Origin: Mangrovivirga cuniculi
GTDB lineage: Bacteria > Bacteroidota > Bacteroidia > Cytophagales > Cyclobacteriaceae
Direction of reading: 5' to 3'
DNA: 64,000 nt
Assembly (NCBI RefSeq): GCF_005166025.1
Contig: NZ_CP028923.1
Coordinates: 4,575,001 to 4,639,000, forward strand
Part shown: positions 56,098-64,000 of the stretch, piece after piece
Layout: each line of letters starts with the position of its first letter
Numbering within the stretch: the first letter of the stretch is position 1
Program-made: the position numbers and the translations under genes
Notes under the pieces: model-generated
What the model was told of the DNA's origin: nothing
Databases searched by the model: none
The model's input: only the letters and a program-made list of their open reading frames with translations

Positions 56098-56621
56098 CAG
56101 TGTGATTTTTCTTTTTTTAAAAGCTTCAATAATTTTTTAGGAGCTAACATTTTTTCAGTCCTGATCTTTTCCTGGAGCTTAATAAATCCTCCGATCAATG
56201 CTTCAGGCCGTGGAGGACATCCAGGGACATAAACATCAACAGGAATTACCCTGTCAACACCTTTTACAACATGATATCCATGTTTCCAGTAAGGCCCTCC
56301 ACAATTTGCACAAGAGCCCATGGAAATAACATATCTCGGTTCAGGCATTTGTTCGTAAAGACGTCTAACGCGGTCAGCCATTTTAAAAGTAACGGTGCCG
56401 GCAACTATCATAACATCAGACTGTCGGGGTGATGCCCTGGGCACGATCCCTAACCTGTCCAGGTCGTAAGGAGTTGCTCCTGCCGACATAAATTCTATTG
56501 CGCAGCAGGCAAGACCAAAACTCATCGGCCACATACTTGATAGCCGGGCCCAATTGATCAGGTCATCTAATTTGGCAATAATTACTCCGCCTTGTCCGAA
56601 AGCATCACTTTTTTCTGCCAT
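56097..56621 (-). CDS. nuoB: NADH-quinone oxidoreductase subunit B
   Basis: 174 residues; binds the terminal cluster N2. The four cysteine ligands are visible: Cys39 and Cys40 (GLACCAIEF), Cys104 (GSCANCGGP) and Cys135 ([10 protein letters not shown]). Overlaps nuoA by 17 bases and nuoC by one. Confidence 0.97.
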   Translation of the reverse strand: MAEKSDAFGQGGVIIAKLDDLINWARLSSMWPMSFGLACCAIEFMSAGATPYDLDRLGIVPRASPRQSDVMIVAGTVTFKMADRVRRLYEQMPEPRYVISMGSCANCGGPYWKHGYHVVKGVDRVIPVDVYVPGCPPRPEALIGGFIKLQEKIRTEKMLAPKKLLKLLKKEKSH

Positions 56622-57108
56622 ATTCCTTTTCAGTCATTCTTTTATTGAAGTCCTCATACAATTTTCCTGGTACCGGAGATTTAAACAGATATACAGACTG
56701 CCTAGGTTTTTCCCAGGCAATAAATCCCTTACGCCATGCATAAGCAAGACCCAATACCAGGATAAATATGAATATCATCATTTCAAACCATACTAACCAA
56801 CCCCATACTCCATCAGTTTCAGCAATGAGTTGCTTATCCCCGAATACAGTTGCCCAGGGAAAAAGAAATATCAATTCGACTTCAAACAATAAAAACATAA
56901 GTGCTACCAGGTAAAACCGCAAGTTAAATTGCCCCCAGGCATTACCAACAGGCTCTTCACCACTTTCATAGGAAGTATTTTTCTCCTCATTAGGTTGATC
57001 ATTGCGGAGCAAGCGGCTGGTAACTATTCCACCAATGGTAAAGATTGCTCCTCCTACCAGAAACAGCAGTAATATTGAAAGGTCTGACAGATTAACGTTG
57101 GTAGCCAT
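56605..57108 (-). CDS. nuoA: NADH-quinone oxidoreductase subunit A
   Basis: 167 residues, three membrane helices (about 8-28, 63-83, 100-122). The conserved [20 protein letters not shown] loop, with the acidic residue near the quinone site, identifies it. Its C-terminal extension ([20 protein letters not shown] and beyond) makes it longer than the 120-147-residue forms. First gene of nuoABCD. Confidence 0.95.
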   Translation of the reverse strand: MATNVNLSDLSILLLFLVGGAIFTIGGIVTSRLLRNDQPNEEKNTSYESGEEPVGNAWGQFNLRFYLVALMFLLFEVELIFLFPWATVFGDKQLIAETDGVWGWLVWFEMMIFIFILVLGLAYAWRKGFIAWEKPRQSVYLFKSPVPGKLYEDFNKRMTEKEYGRKK

Positions 57109-57158
57109 ATCTAAATCAAAAGCTAATTTTATAGCAATATAGTTAAAACAATATTACC

Positions 57159-57791
57159 TTAAAACTTGGGAGGTTTAAGGTGTTTAAAATGGCCGTTCAT
57201 TTTAATTATACCTCGTGCTCTTTCGTATTCACGGATCACCGGTAAAGTATGCTCCAAATGATCTACTATAAACTTCTTTCGCTCACTTTCTCTAGTAAAT
57301 TTTAAAAGTTCATATTCCTGACTGATCGAAAGACCAATTTTATGCGCCAGGTCGTAGCTATGAATCTGTTCCAGAGCAGGATCGATCGGTTTTAAATTAA
57401 GTAATTCAAAAAGTTCGTTTATAAGCGTGTAATATTTGTCTTTAGTTATTGGATCAGTTGGGTCAAATTCATTTTCAAGGTAAGATACATGCCCTCCTGC
57501 ATATAATTTTCCCGGCCAGGGATTTTTGTATTCTTCAACTTTAAAGATCCGTTCACCCCGGGTTTTAATATCCATTCGCCCATCTTCATAAGTTTTAGAA
57601 AGTTCTTCGATTTTTACCTCTATCCCATATTCTATAACCCCCGTAACATATCCAGGAATGCCAAATGGTGTGTTTTCCTTCAGACAATCGTTAACCAACT
57701 GCTTATATCGGGATTCAAATACATGAAGATTTACAGGTTCTCCGGGATAAGCAACCAGTTTAAGAGGAAATAAAGGTAAAAAGTCATCCAT
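57159..57791 (-). CDS. Lon substrate-binding (LON N-terminal) domain protein
   Basis: 210 residues. Begins MDDFLPLFPLKLVAYPGEPV with NLHVFESRYKQLVNDCL, the beta-rich substrate-binding domain found at the N-terminus of Lon, but without AAA+ or protease domains. Stand-alone versions are widespread with unclear function; adaptor or chaperone-like roles are guesses. The true lon is at 62909. Located between nuoA and icd in the same direction but separated from icd by a terminator. Confidence 0.85.
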   Translation of the reverse strand: MDDFLPLFPLKLVAYPGEPVNLHVFESRYKQLVNDCLKENTPFGIPGYVTGVIEYGIEVKIEELSKTYEDGRMDIKTRGERIFKVEEYKNPWPGKLYAGGHVSYLENEFDPTDPITKDKYYTLINELFELLNLKPIDPALEQIHSYDLAHKIGLSISQEYELLKFTRESERKKFIVDHLEHTLPVIREYERARGIIKMNGHFKHLKPPKF

Positions 57792-57827
57792 ATATCTTTA
57801 AACTTACTCCTCTTAACTTTGTTCAAC

Positions 57828-57862
57828 AAAAAAAGCACTACCTGATCGGCAGTGCTTTTCAA
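57828..57862 (-). terminator. Terminator of icd
   Basis: Stem AAAAGCACT / AGTGCTTTT (57831-57839 and 57851-57859), loop extended by CC/GG, with a minus-strand T-run, 20 bases after the icd stop. Confidence 0.82.
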
Positions 57863-57881
57863 AATTTATATATAAAGCTAA

Positions 57882-59108
57882 TTATTTATTCAACTTAGCT
57901 TTCAATCCTTCATCAAGAACGGCAAGGAATTCCTCAGTAGTTAAGTAATGATCCTGAGTCATTTCGTCACCATGAATCAAAAGAGCAAGGTCTTTTGTCA
58001 TTTTTCCATTTTCTACTGCTTCAATACAAACAGCTTCAAGACTGTGAGCAAAATCGATCAATTCCTGATTATCATCAAGTTTTCCACGGAACGCCAATCC
58101 TCTTGTCCATGCAAAGATTGATGCGATTGGGTTAGTAGAAGTAGGTTTTCCTTGTTGATGCTGACGGAAGTGACGAGTAACTGTACCGTGTGCAGCCTCA
58201 GCTTCCATTGTCTTACCATCAGGAGTGATTAATGTTGAAGTCATTAATCCTAATGAACCGAATCCTTGTGCAACGGTATCAGACTGAACGTCTCCATCAT
58301 AGTTTTTACAAGCCCAAACGAATCCACCTTCCCACTTAAGAGCGGCAGCAACCATATCATCGATCAATCTGTGCTCGTAAGTAATTCCAGCCTCTTCAAA
58401 CTTAGCCTGGAATTCGTTTTCATACACTTCCTGGAAAACGTCTTTAAATCTACCATCATACTTCTTAAGGATGGTGTTTTTAGTAGACATATACAGAGGC
58501 CATTTCTTTTCTAATGCCATGTTAAAACATGCACGAGCAAACCCGAAGATAGACTCATCAGTATTGTACATGATCATTGCGATTCCATCACCATCGAAAT
58601 CGTAAGCATCAAAAGTCTGAGGCTCTCCGTTTTCAGGGGTAAAAGTCATAGTTAATTTACCTTTACCTTTAGTGAGTGTATCAGTAGCTCTGTATTGATC
58701 ACCGAAAGCGTGACGTCCAATACAAATAGGCTTAGTCCAACCCGGAACCAAACGTGGAACGTTCTTGATAAGAATAGGCTCACGGAAAACTGTTCCACCT
58801 AAGATGTTTCTTATCGTTCCATTTGGAGAACGGTACATTTCTTTCAGATCAAACTCTTCTACACGTGCTTCATCCGGAGTGATTGTCGCACATTTGATAC
58901 CAACATTGTACTTTTTAATTGCATTTGCTGCATCAACGGTGATCTGGTCGTTAGTTTCATCCCGACTTTCGATACCCAGATCATAATATTTGATATCAAG
59001 GTCAATATATGGAAGGATAAGTTTATCTTTTATGAACTTCCATATTACCCTTGTCATTTCGTCACCATCCAGTTCGACAACCGGATTTGCTACTTTAATT
59101 TTGTCCAT
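57882..59108 (-). CDS. icd: NADP-dependent isocitrate dehydrogenase
   Basis: 408 residues, TCA-cycle enzyme. It belongs to the dimeric type also seen in eukaryotes (start [20 protein letters not shown], then [52 protein letters not shown]), distinct from E. coli Icd. The substrate Ser/Asn/Arg loop SPNGTIRN and the metal-binding Asp region (IDDMVAAAL) are intact. Monocistronic. Confidence 0.96.
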   Translation of the reverse strand: MDKIKVANPVVELDGDEMTRVIWKFIKDKLILPYIDLDIKYYDLGIESRDETNDQITVDAANAIKKYNVGIKCATITPDEARVEEFDLKEMYRSPNGTIRNILGGTVFREPILIKNVPRLVPGWTKPICIGRHAFGDQYRATDTLTKGKGKLTMTFTPENGEPQTFDAYDFDGDGIAMIMYNTDESIFGFARACFNMALEKKWPLYMSTKNTILKKYDGRFKDVFQEVYENEFQAKFEEAGITYEHRLIDDMVAAALKWEGGFVWACKNYDGDVQSDTVAQGFGSLGLMTSTLITPDGKTMEAEAAHGTVTRHFRQHQQGKPTSTNPIASIFAWTRGLAFRGKLDDNQELIDFAHSLEAVCIEAVENGKMTKDLALLIHGDEMTQDHYLTTEEFLAVLDEGLKAKLNK

Positions 59109-59224
59109 AGTAAATCTACCTGTTAGTATTCCGAGTTAGTTTTTAATATATTTTACAATAGTTGGGCACGAAGTTACGAAATTATGTTTAAATGATGTAT
59201 AGCTGTTTTCCGTAGTTCGATATA

Positions 59225-59836
59225 ATGACCGGCATTAAAATTCGTTATAACAAAAAACTTTACAGTATGGCCATTTATTTATCATTCCTTTTTATTCTTT
59301 CAGCATGGATAAATCCGTCAACAGCTGATATTGAAGAAGACATTTGTCTTAATGAAAAAGAAATTAAATTACATGAACTACTTAACAATTACAGGATAGA
59401 TAAAAATCTGGCTCCTGTAGAAATCTCCTCCAAACTGACAAAAGTTGCTCAGGCACATGCAAAGGACCTGGGAGATAATTATGAATTAAATGATGATTGT
59501 AATCCTCATAGCTGGTCGTCAGAAGGTGACTGGACCTCTTGTTGTTACACAAATGATCATAAAAAAGCTACGTGCATGTGGTATAAACCAAACGAAATCG
59601 CGAATTATGGAGCACACGGTTATGAAATAATTTTTTACCATTCCCACGAAGCAACTCCTGATGACGCCTTATTGGGCTGGCAGGAAAGCGATGCACACAA
59701 CCCGGTAGTGATTAACTCAGGCATCTGGGAAAAAATTGACTGGAAAGCAATGGGTGTAGCTGTCAGAGGAAGCTGGGCAGTAGTCTGGTTTGGACCAGCG
59801 CCAGACCCATCTCCAAAGCCAGGCTTATGTCAGTAA
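59225..59836 (+). CDS. Exported CAP/SCP-domain protein
   Basis: 203 residues. N-terminal basic stretch and hydrophobic signal ([20 protein letters not shown]; a start at that internal Met, 59267, is also possible). The rest is a CAP domain: [28 protein letters not shown], the His in NPHSWS and the Glu/His pair region [40 protein letters not shown], then [12 protein letters not shown]. Six cysteines, several clustered ([14 protein letters not shown]), suggest disulfides and extracytoplasmic location. Function of bacterial CAP proteins is mostly unknown. Overlaps the 3' end of panB by seven bases. Confidence 0.85.
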   Translation: MTGIKIRYNKKLYSMAIYLSFLFILSAWINPSTADIEEDICLNEKEIKLHELLNNYRIDKNLAPVEISSKLTKVAQAHAKDLGDNYELNDDCNPHSWSSEGDWTSCCYTNDHKKATCMWYKPNEIANYGAHGYEIIFYHSHEATPDDALLGWQESDAHNPVVINSGIWEKIDWKAMGVAVRGSWAVVWFGPAPDPSPKPGLCQ

Positions 59837-60650
59837 CTTTCTTTATCGCTAGGAAAGTCACCCGATTTAATATCATCAATATAATTATTAAAAGCTTTCG
59901 ACATGATATCATTGAGGTCTGCATATTGTCTTAAAAAGCGAGGCTTGAATTCTTGAGTTATTCCAAGCATGTCATGAACAACAAGCACCTGACCATCTAC
60001 ATCCGGACCGGCTCCGATTCCGATAACCGGAATAGAAACTTTTTCTGCAACCTGTTTGGCAAGCTTCGAGGGTATTTTCTCCAGAACAAGTGCAAAACAT
60101 CCGATCTTTTCTAAAAGTTCGGCATCCTCGATCAATTTCTGAGCCTCAGCCTCCTCTTTAGCCCGAACAGTGTACGTTCCAAATTTGTATATTGACTGAG
60201 GAGTTAATCCCAGGTGCCCCATGACGGGGACCCCCGCTGAAAGAACTCTTTCAATAGATTCTTTAATTTCACTACCCCTTCCATTTTCACAGCGTGAGCA
60301 CCGGATTCTTTCATTATGCGCACAGAAGATCTCAATGCTTCACTCGAGCTACCCTGATATGACCCAAAAGGAATATCAACAACTACCAGCGCACGATCTA
60401 CAGCCCTCACAACACTTGTGGCATGATAGATCATCTGATCCAGGGTGATCGGCAATGTCGTTTCATGACCTGCCATAACATTTGAAGCTGAATCACCAAC
60501 AAGAATAATATCAATACCTGACTGATCAATAATTTTGGCCATTGAAAAGTCATATGCAGTAAGCATAGCGATCTTTTCACCGGTATTTTTCATTTCCTGC
60601 AAGCGATGGGTAGTGATTTTTTTTATATCGGACGATCTGTGTACAGACAT
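59830..60650 (-). pseudogene. panB: Ketopantoate hydroxymethyltransferase PanB, frameshifted
   Basis: PanB makes ketopantoate from 2-oxoisovalerate for coenzyme A. The frame starts at 60650 (MSVHRSSDIKKITTHRLQEM; LTAYDFSMA and LVGDSASNVMAGHETTLPIT are family motifs) and is correct to HAVKMEG at about 60276; it then runs off as VVKLKNLL... and stops at 60204. The other part reads [45 protein letters not shown] to the stop at 59830. The switch is at four G (plus-strand C 60275-60278), where five would restore GGS and a 273-residue protein. True mutation or sequencing error cannot be told apart here. Confidence 0.9.
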
Positions 60651-60699
60651 AATTTTTCTCGATTTTGGTTAAACAAAAGTGCTAAAGACTTTCCTATTT

Positions 60700-62223
60700 T
60701 CAAACCATATCAGAATAATGATTAGGTATTATAACTTTAAAAGTAGTTCCTTCTCCTTCTTTACTTGATACATATATTTGACCGGCTAATTTATCAATAG
60801 TTGTTTCAACTAAATATAAACCAAGACCTGACCCACTACTTTTTTCGGTTGCCCTGCTAAACATATTAAAGATAGTAGAAATCTTATCCTCGGGAATTCC
60901 TTCCCCATTATCTTCTATTGTTATACTGGCTTCTTTTTCATCGACCTTTGCTGTTACGCGGATAAAGCTGTTATCGATATCTCTTCTGTATTTTATTGCA
61001 TTGGAAATCAGGTTATTTAAAATAATCCTGATTCTGGGAGGATCGGAGTAAAACGGAACTAATTCTCTTATATGGGAATAAACCTGAAGGTTTCTCATAT
61101 TCTCAATCGCTCCATATACTGCGATTGCCTGACTAACTTCTACCTGGATACTAACCTTTTCCTTTTTAATATCAAGGCGACTATTTCTACTTATATGTAA
61201 AAGATCTCCAACAAGATCATCCAGTCTTTTAACACTGTTTTCAATTTCATCTACACATTTATCGTAAACTTCCGGATCGTTATCCATCCTCAGAATATTA
61301 ACCAATCCCAAGATTGACTTGAGTGGCGATCTAAGATCATGACTGGCGTGATAAACAAAGCGGTCGAGCTCATAATTTACCTGCTCTAACTCAAGCATAC
61401 TTTTCTTAAGAGCAGTAATATCGCTTACTACTGCTTCCAGTCTGTCTTCTTCCTTATTTAGGGTAGCAGAAACTAATCCATGAAGTTTATCACCCTCTAC
61501 TGTCCTGAGTTCTAATTCAAAATCCTCTACTTTTCCAAATTCTTTCAATTCATCAATGAAAGCCTCGCGGTCATCAGGATTATAATAAAAATCCTGAATG
61601 TATAGCTGTTTATCTTTATCAGCACCGGTCAGCAGGTAGAATTTCTTATTCGCTTCGAGAATTTTACCTGTTGAAGCTTCAGTAATAACGATTACAACCT
61701 GGGAATTTTGATAGAGAATGTAATACTTCTCCTTTGTTTTTTCGAGGGCTTTTTTCGCTTTAATCTCTTCTGTCACATCTTTGTGAGTACCAACTATATA
61801 TTCCAGCTTCCCTTCTTTAGAATATAAAAAATTGGCCCTGCTACGGATATAACAATACTTCCCTGATTTATGTCTTAACCTGAATATTTGTTGGAATTCA
61901 GAATCGTCCTTTTCCTTAATCCTTTTCATAAAAGATTTGATCGATTCTGACTTATCATCTTTGTGAACCCAATCCAGCCATAAATTTCTCTCTGAAGAAA
62001 CTTCACTAATATCATAACCGATCATCTCTACCCAACGGTTATTTACATATACTTTGGCTTCCTCAGCATCAAAAATCCACAATCCCTCATTTGTTCCTGA
62101 GATGATTTTTCGCAATAAAAACAATTCTTTATCAAGAGTCTTAATTTCTAAGTCCTCTTCGATAAAGATGATTTTTGCTTTTGCGATCTTTTCCTCTATA
62201 GGAGATTGTGGCTTTATGCTCAT
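60700..62223 (-). CDS. PAS-domain histidine kinase (soluble)
   Basis: 507 residues with no membrane helix. Short N-terminal helix, PAS 1 (about 35-155: FLLRKIISGTNEGLWIFDAE, and the PAC end YIVGTHKDVTEE), PAS 2 (about 165-275), HisKA with the phospho-His in YHASHDLRSPLKSILGL and HATPase_c (NLISNAIKYR; IEDNGEGIPE; GSGLGLYLVET). Here the residue after His is the usual Asp. Ligand of the PAS domains and the response regulator are unknown. Its start is two bases from the stop of the phosphoribosyltransferase gene, so they are cotranscribed. Confidence 0.93.
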   Translation of the reverse strand: MSIKPQSPIEEKIAKAKIIFIEEDLEIKTLDKELFLLRKIISGTNEGLWIFDAEEAKVYVNNRWVEMIGYDISEVSSERNLWLDWVHKDDKSESIKSFMKRIKEKDDSEFQQIFRLRHKSGKYCYIRSRANFLYSKEGKLEYIVGTHKDVTEEIKAKKALEKTKEKYYILYQNSQVVIVITEASTGKILEANKKFYLLTGADKDKQLYIQDFYYNPDDREAFIDELKEFGKVEDFELELRTVEGDKLHGLVSATLNKEEDRLEAVVSDITALKKSMLELEQVNYELDRFVYHASHDLRSPLKSILGLVNILRMDNDPEVYDKCVDEIENSVKRLDDLVGDLLHISRNSRLDIKKEKVSIQVEVSQAIAVYGAIENMRNLQVYSHIRELVPFYSDPPRIRIILNNLISNAIKYRRDIDNSFIRVTAKVDEKEASITIEDNGEGIPEDKISTIFNMFSRATEKSSGSGLGLYLVETTIDKLAGQIYVSSKEGEGTTFKVIIPNHYSDMV

Positions 62224-62224
62224 A

Positions 62225-62728
62225 TTATTTTAAATAAACCGCAGGATCATTGCCGAGGATTACTTCAACATGATCATTGAGTGTAGTAGAAAGTTCATAT
62301 CCCAAATAATTGGCTAAAACAGGAAAGGATTTATGACTTCTATTTACCAGGACTACAGTTTCGATTTTTTTCACAGAAGTTCCTAAAAATATTTTCATTC
62401 CATTTGCCATAGTTCGTCCGGTATTTAAAACGTCATCTACTAATATAACAACTTTATCATTAATTGACGGCAATGGAGTATCATCAGAAATCTTTACATC
62501 ATCCGGATCAGTTTTGTCAATTAGCACTTCGAGAATTTCGACAGAAACATCAGAAATGCTTTCAATCTCTTTTCCCAGTTCCCTGGCAAGATCTACCCCG
62601 GCACCCTGAATACCGGCTAAAACCAATGATTTTTCTTCAAAGTTACGCTCATAAATTTCATACGCCATTCTGCGTATTTTTTGCCTGATCGATTTGGCAT
62701 CTAATATTTTATTGTCTGTTGAGGTCAT
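62225..62728 (-). CDS. Type I phosphoribosyltransferase-fold protein (PyrR-like)
   Basis: 167 residues. The PRPP-binding motif VVILVDDVLNTGRTMANGM is canonical; N-terminal region KSLVLAGIQGAGVDLARELG and the C-terminal AVYLK end fit the PyrR/hypoxanthine-type group. It could be a uracil phosphoribosyltransferase/attenuation regulator or a purine salvage enzyme; the pyrimidine operon is not adjacent, so I give no symbol. Upstream of the PAS kinase in one transcript. Confidence 0.85.
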   Translation of the reverse strand: MTSTDNKILDAKSIRQKIRRMAYEIYERNFEEKSLVLAGIQGAGVDLARELGKEIESISDVSVEILEVLIDKTDPDDVKISDDTPLPSINDKVVILVDDVLNTGRTMANGMKIFLGTSVKKIETVVLVNRSHKSFPVLANYLGYELSTTLNDHVEVILGNDPAVYLK

Positions 62729-62822
62729 TTTTGTCTGATTATTAAATTTAAATGTAACATTTACTCCTCAATATTTTCACACTGACTGATATATTGTCAT
62801 GTTAAATCGTAAATTTATGGTT

Positions 62823-62837
62823 TGGCACAAGGCTTGC
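62823..62837 (+). promoter_or_regulatory. Sigma-54 promoter candidate of lon
   Basis: TGGCACAAGGCTTGC matches the -24/-12 consensus TGGCACG-N4-TTGC at every position except G7, with exact spacing. Transcription would start near 62849, about 60 bases before the lon ATG. rpoN is encoded at 43032-44474. Motif seen directly; use is inferred. Confidence 0.6.
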
Positions 62838-62908
62838 CGTATTCTCATCCGCTTTAAATTAAAACAAAATTGAAAATTACATGCCATCTTGGCACATTAA
62901 TATAGATT

Positions 62909-64000
62909 ATGAGCAACGAAAATAAGCTTTCACCATTAGTTTTGACAGAACTGGCTGAAGATAATTCAGGAGATATGCTTCAATTGATAAATCCTGAGCA
63001 GGAAATTGATGATGACAAAACAATGGATAATCTCCCTGAAGAGTTACCTGTCCTTCCTATAAAGAACACCGTATTATTTCCAGGGGTAGTAATACCAATT
63101 ACTGTCGGAAGAAAAAAATCAGTAAAACTTGTAAAAGAAGTTTACGAAAAAGACCGGATAATTGGAGTTATCGCTCAGCAAAACAGCAATAACGAAGACC
63201 CTGGTAAGGAAGACATTTATGAGGTAGGAACTATAGCTAGAATTATAAAAATGATCGTTCTCCCGGATGGAAATATTACGATCATAATCCAGGGAAAGAA
63301 ACGATTTAAAATTAATGAGGTCAAATCTGAAGACCCATATTTAAAGGTCACCCATGAGGTGTTAGAAGAATCCTTCCCTGTAGACACTAATGAAAACCTT
63401 ATTGCGCTGGTACAATCTTTAAAAGATGCAGCTAATAAGATTCTCAAGTTGAACCCGGATATTCCACAAGAAGCTCAAGTTGCTCTCGACAATATTGAAA
63501 GCACTAAATTTTTGACTCACTTCCTTTGCTCTAACATCAATGCAGAGGTCGATGAGAAACAAAAATTACTTGAAATAAACGATGGTTTCAAAAGAGCTTC
63601 GCTACTGCTCGAATACATGACCCGCGACATCAAAATGCTTGAGATCAAGCAGGAGATTCAAAACAAGGTTCATGTGGACATTGATCAGCAGCAGCGGGAT
63701 TATTACCTCCGTCAGCAGATCAGAATACTACAGGATGAGCTAGGAAATGAAGGCCCTGAGGCAGAGATTGAAGAATTAAGAAAGAGAGGGGAAAAGAAAA
63801 AGTGGCCAAAGGATGTCGCAGAACATTTTAACAAAGAACTAGACAAAGTATTAAGACTCAATCCCCAGGCAGCTGAATATCCGGTTTTAATAAATTACTG
63901 TGAACTCATGCTTGAATTACCTTGGAATGAGTACACAGAGGATAATTTCGATCTTAAGAGAGCTAAAAAAATTCTTGACAAGGATCATTACGGACTGACC
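62909..64000 (+). CDS. lon: ATP-dependent protease Lon, partial (N-terminal part)
   Basis: Starts MSNENKLSPLVLTELAEDNS and stays open for 364 codons to the window end; full-length Lon is about 780-830 residues. Visible are the N-terminal extension (1-45), the LON substrate-binding domain (about 46-250: LPVLPIKNTVLFPGVVIPIT) and the coiled-coil linker (QQQRDYYLRQQIRILQDELG) leading to the AAA+ module (LELPWNEYTEDNFDLKRAKK), which with the Ser-Lys protease lies beyond the window. Degrades misfolded and regulatory proteins. Preceded by a sigma-54-type promoter. Confidence 0.96.
   Translation, partial: MSNENKLSPLVLTELAEDNSGDMLQLINPEQEIDDDKTMDNLPEELPVLPIKNTVLFPGVVIPITVGRKKSVKLVKEVYEKDRIIGVIAQQNSNNEDPGKEDIYEVGTIARIIKMIVLPDGNITIIIQGKKRFKINEVKSEDPYLKVTHEVLEESFPVDTNENLIALVQSLKDAANKILKLNPDIPQEAQVALDNIESTKFLTHFLCSNINAEVDEKQKLLEINDGFKRASLLLEYMTRDIKMLEIKQEIQNKVHVDIDQQQRDYYLRQQIRILQDELGNEGPEAEIEELRKRGEKKKWPKDVAEHFNKELDKVLRLNPQAAEYPVLINYCELMLELPWNEYTEDNFDLKRAKKILDKDHYGLT

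Noticed and set aside
1-64000. CRISPR array, rRNA operon, prophage or integrase
   Set aside because: No regularly spaced direct repeats with unique spacers, no rRNA sequence and no integrase or phage structural gene were seen; the only array-like structure is the 26-base hairpin unit at 12774-12879, which lacks spacers.

Overview
The window is AT-rich chromosomal DNA from a member of the Bacteroidota, most likely a free-living or marine Cytophagales-type bacterium; the genus cannot be fixed from sequence alone. Evidence for this comes from type IX secretion (T9SS) sorting domains of type A and type B, a PorP/SprF-family protein, SusC/FecA-like TonB receptors, a FecI/FecR pair, lipoproteins with acidic residues after the lipobox cysteine, almost no Shine-Dalgarno sequences, and promoter boxes resembling the Bacteroidetes TTTG / TAnnTTTG type.

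Layout. 1-9.6 kb is mostly housekeeping: aspS (cut by the window edge), a secreted unknown, tadA, Fe/Mn superoxide dismutase, a BlaR1/BlaI-like protease/repressor pair with three operator palindromes, a DUF1801 protein, a TRIC-type membrane protein and clpB. 9.6-12.9 kb is an accessory stretch: a T9SS-sorted secreted protein, hairpin-bearing intergenic repeats, and a YefM/YoeB toxin-antitoxin pair whose toxin has a nonsense codon. 12.9-23.6 kb holds a UPF0316 protein, rlmN, an M19 dipeptidase, menB, kynU, an MltF-like lytic transglycosylase, a secreted phosphodiesterase-like protein and a large TonB receptor. 23.6-24.6 kb is about 1 kb without genes, holding three more copies of the hairpin repeat. 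24.7-31.1 kb is a cell-surface signalling locus: TonB receptor with STN domain, FecR anti-sigma, ECF sigma, and two oppositely transcribed lipoproteins that share an unfamiliar four-cysteine domain. 31-32.6 kb is a sugar transporter.

32.9-39.6 kb is a tightly coupled four-gene unit: T9SS type-B cargo with HYR domains, PorP/SprF-like outer membrane protein, TPR/PD40 lipidless secreted protein and a membrane histidine kinase with Ig-like sensor domains. It is followed by an OmpA-family lipoprotein, two small beta-barrel proteins and tRNA-Arg(ACG). 42.3-64 kb returns to core genes: a PAP2-like membrane protein, rpoN, asnS, nnr, a TPR histidine kinase, the leuACDB operon, nuoABCD, a Lon-substrate-domain protein, icd, a CAP-domain protein, a frameshifted panB, a PAS histidine kinase, a phosphoribosyltransferase and the first part of lon.

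Links between genes: rpoN (sigma-54) lies 19 kb from a near-consensus sigma-54 promoter in front of lon; TadA is the enzyme expected to deaminate A34 of the tRNA-Arg(ACG) found here. The most unusual items are the compensatory-mutated hairpin repeat family, the four-cysteine lipoprotein pair beside FecIR, the T9SS cargo/anchor/sensor operon, and the two broken genes (yoeB, panB).
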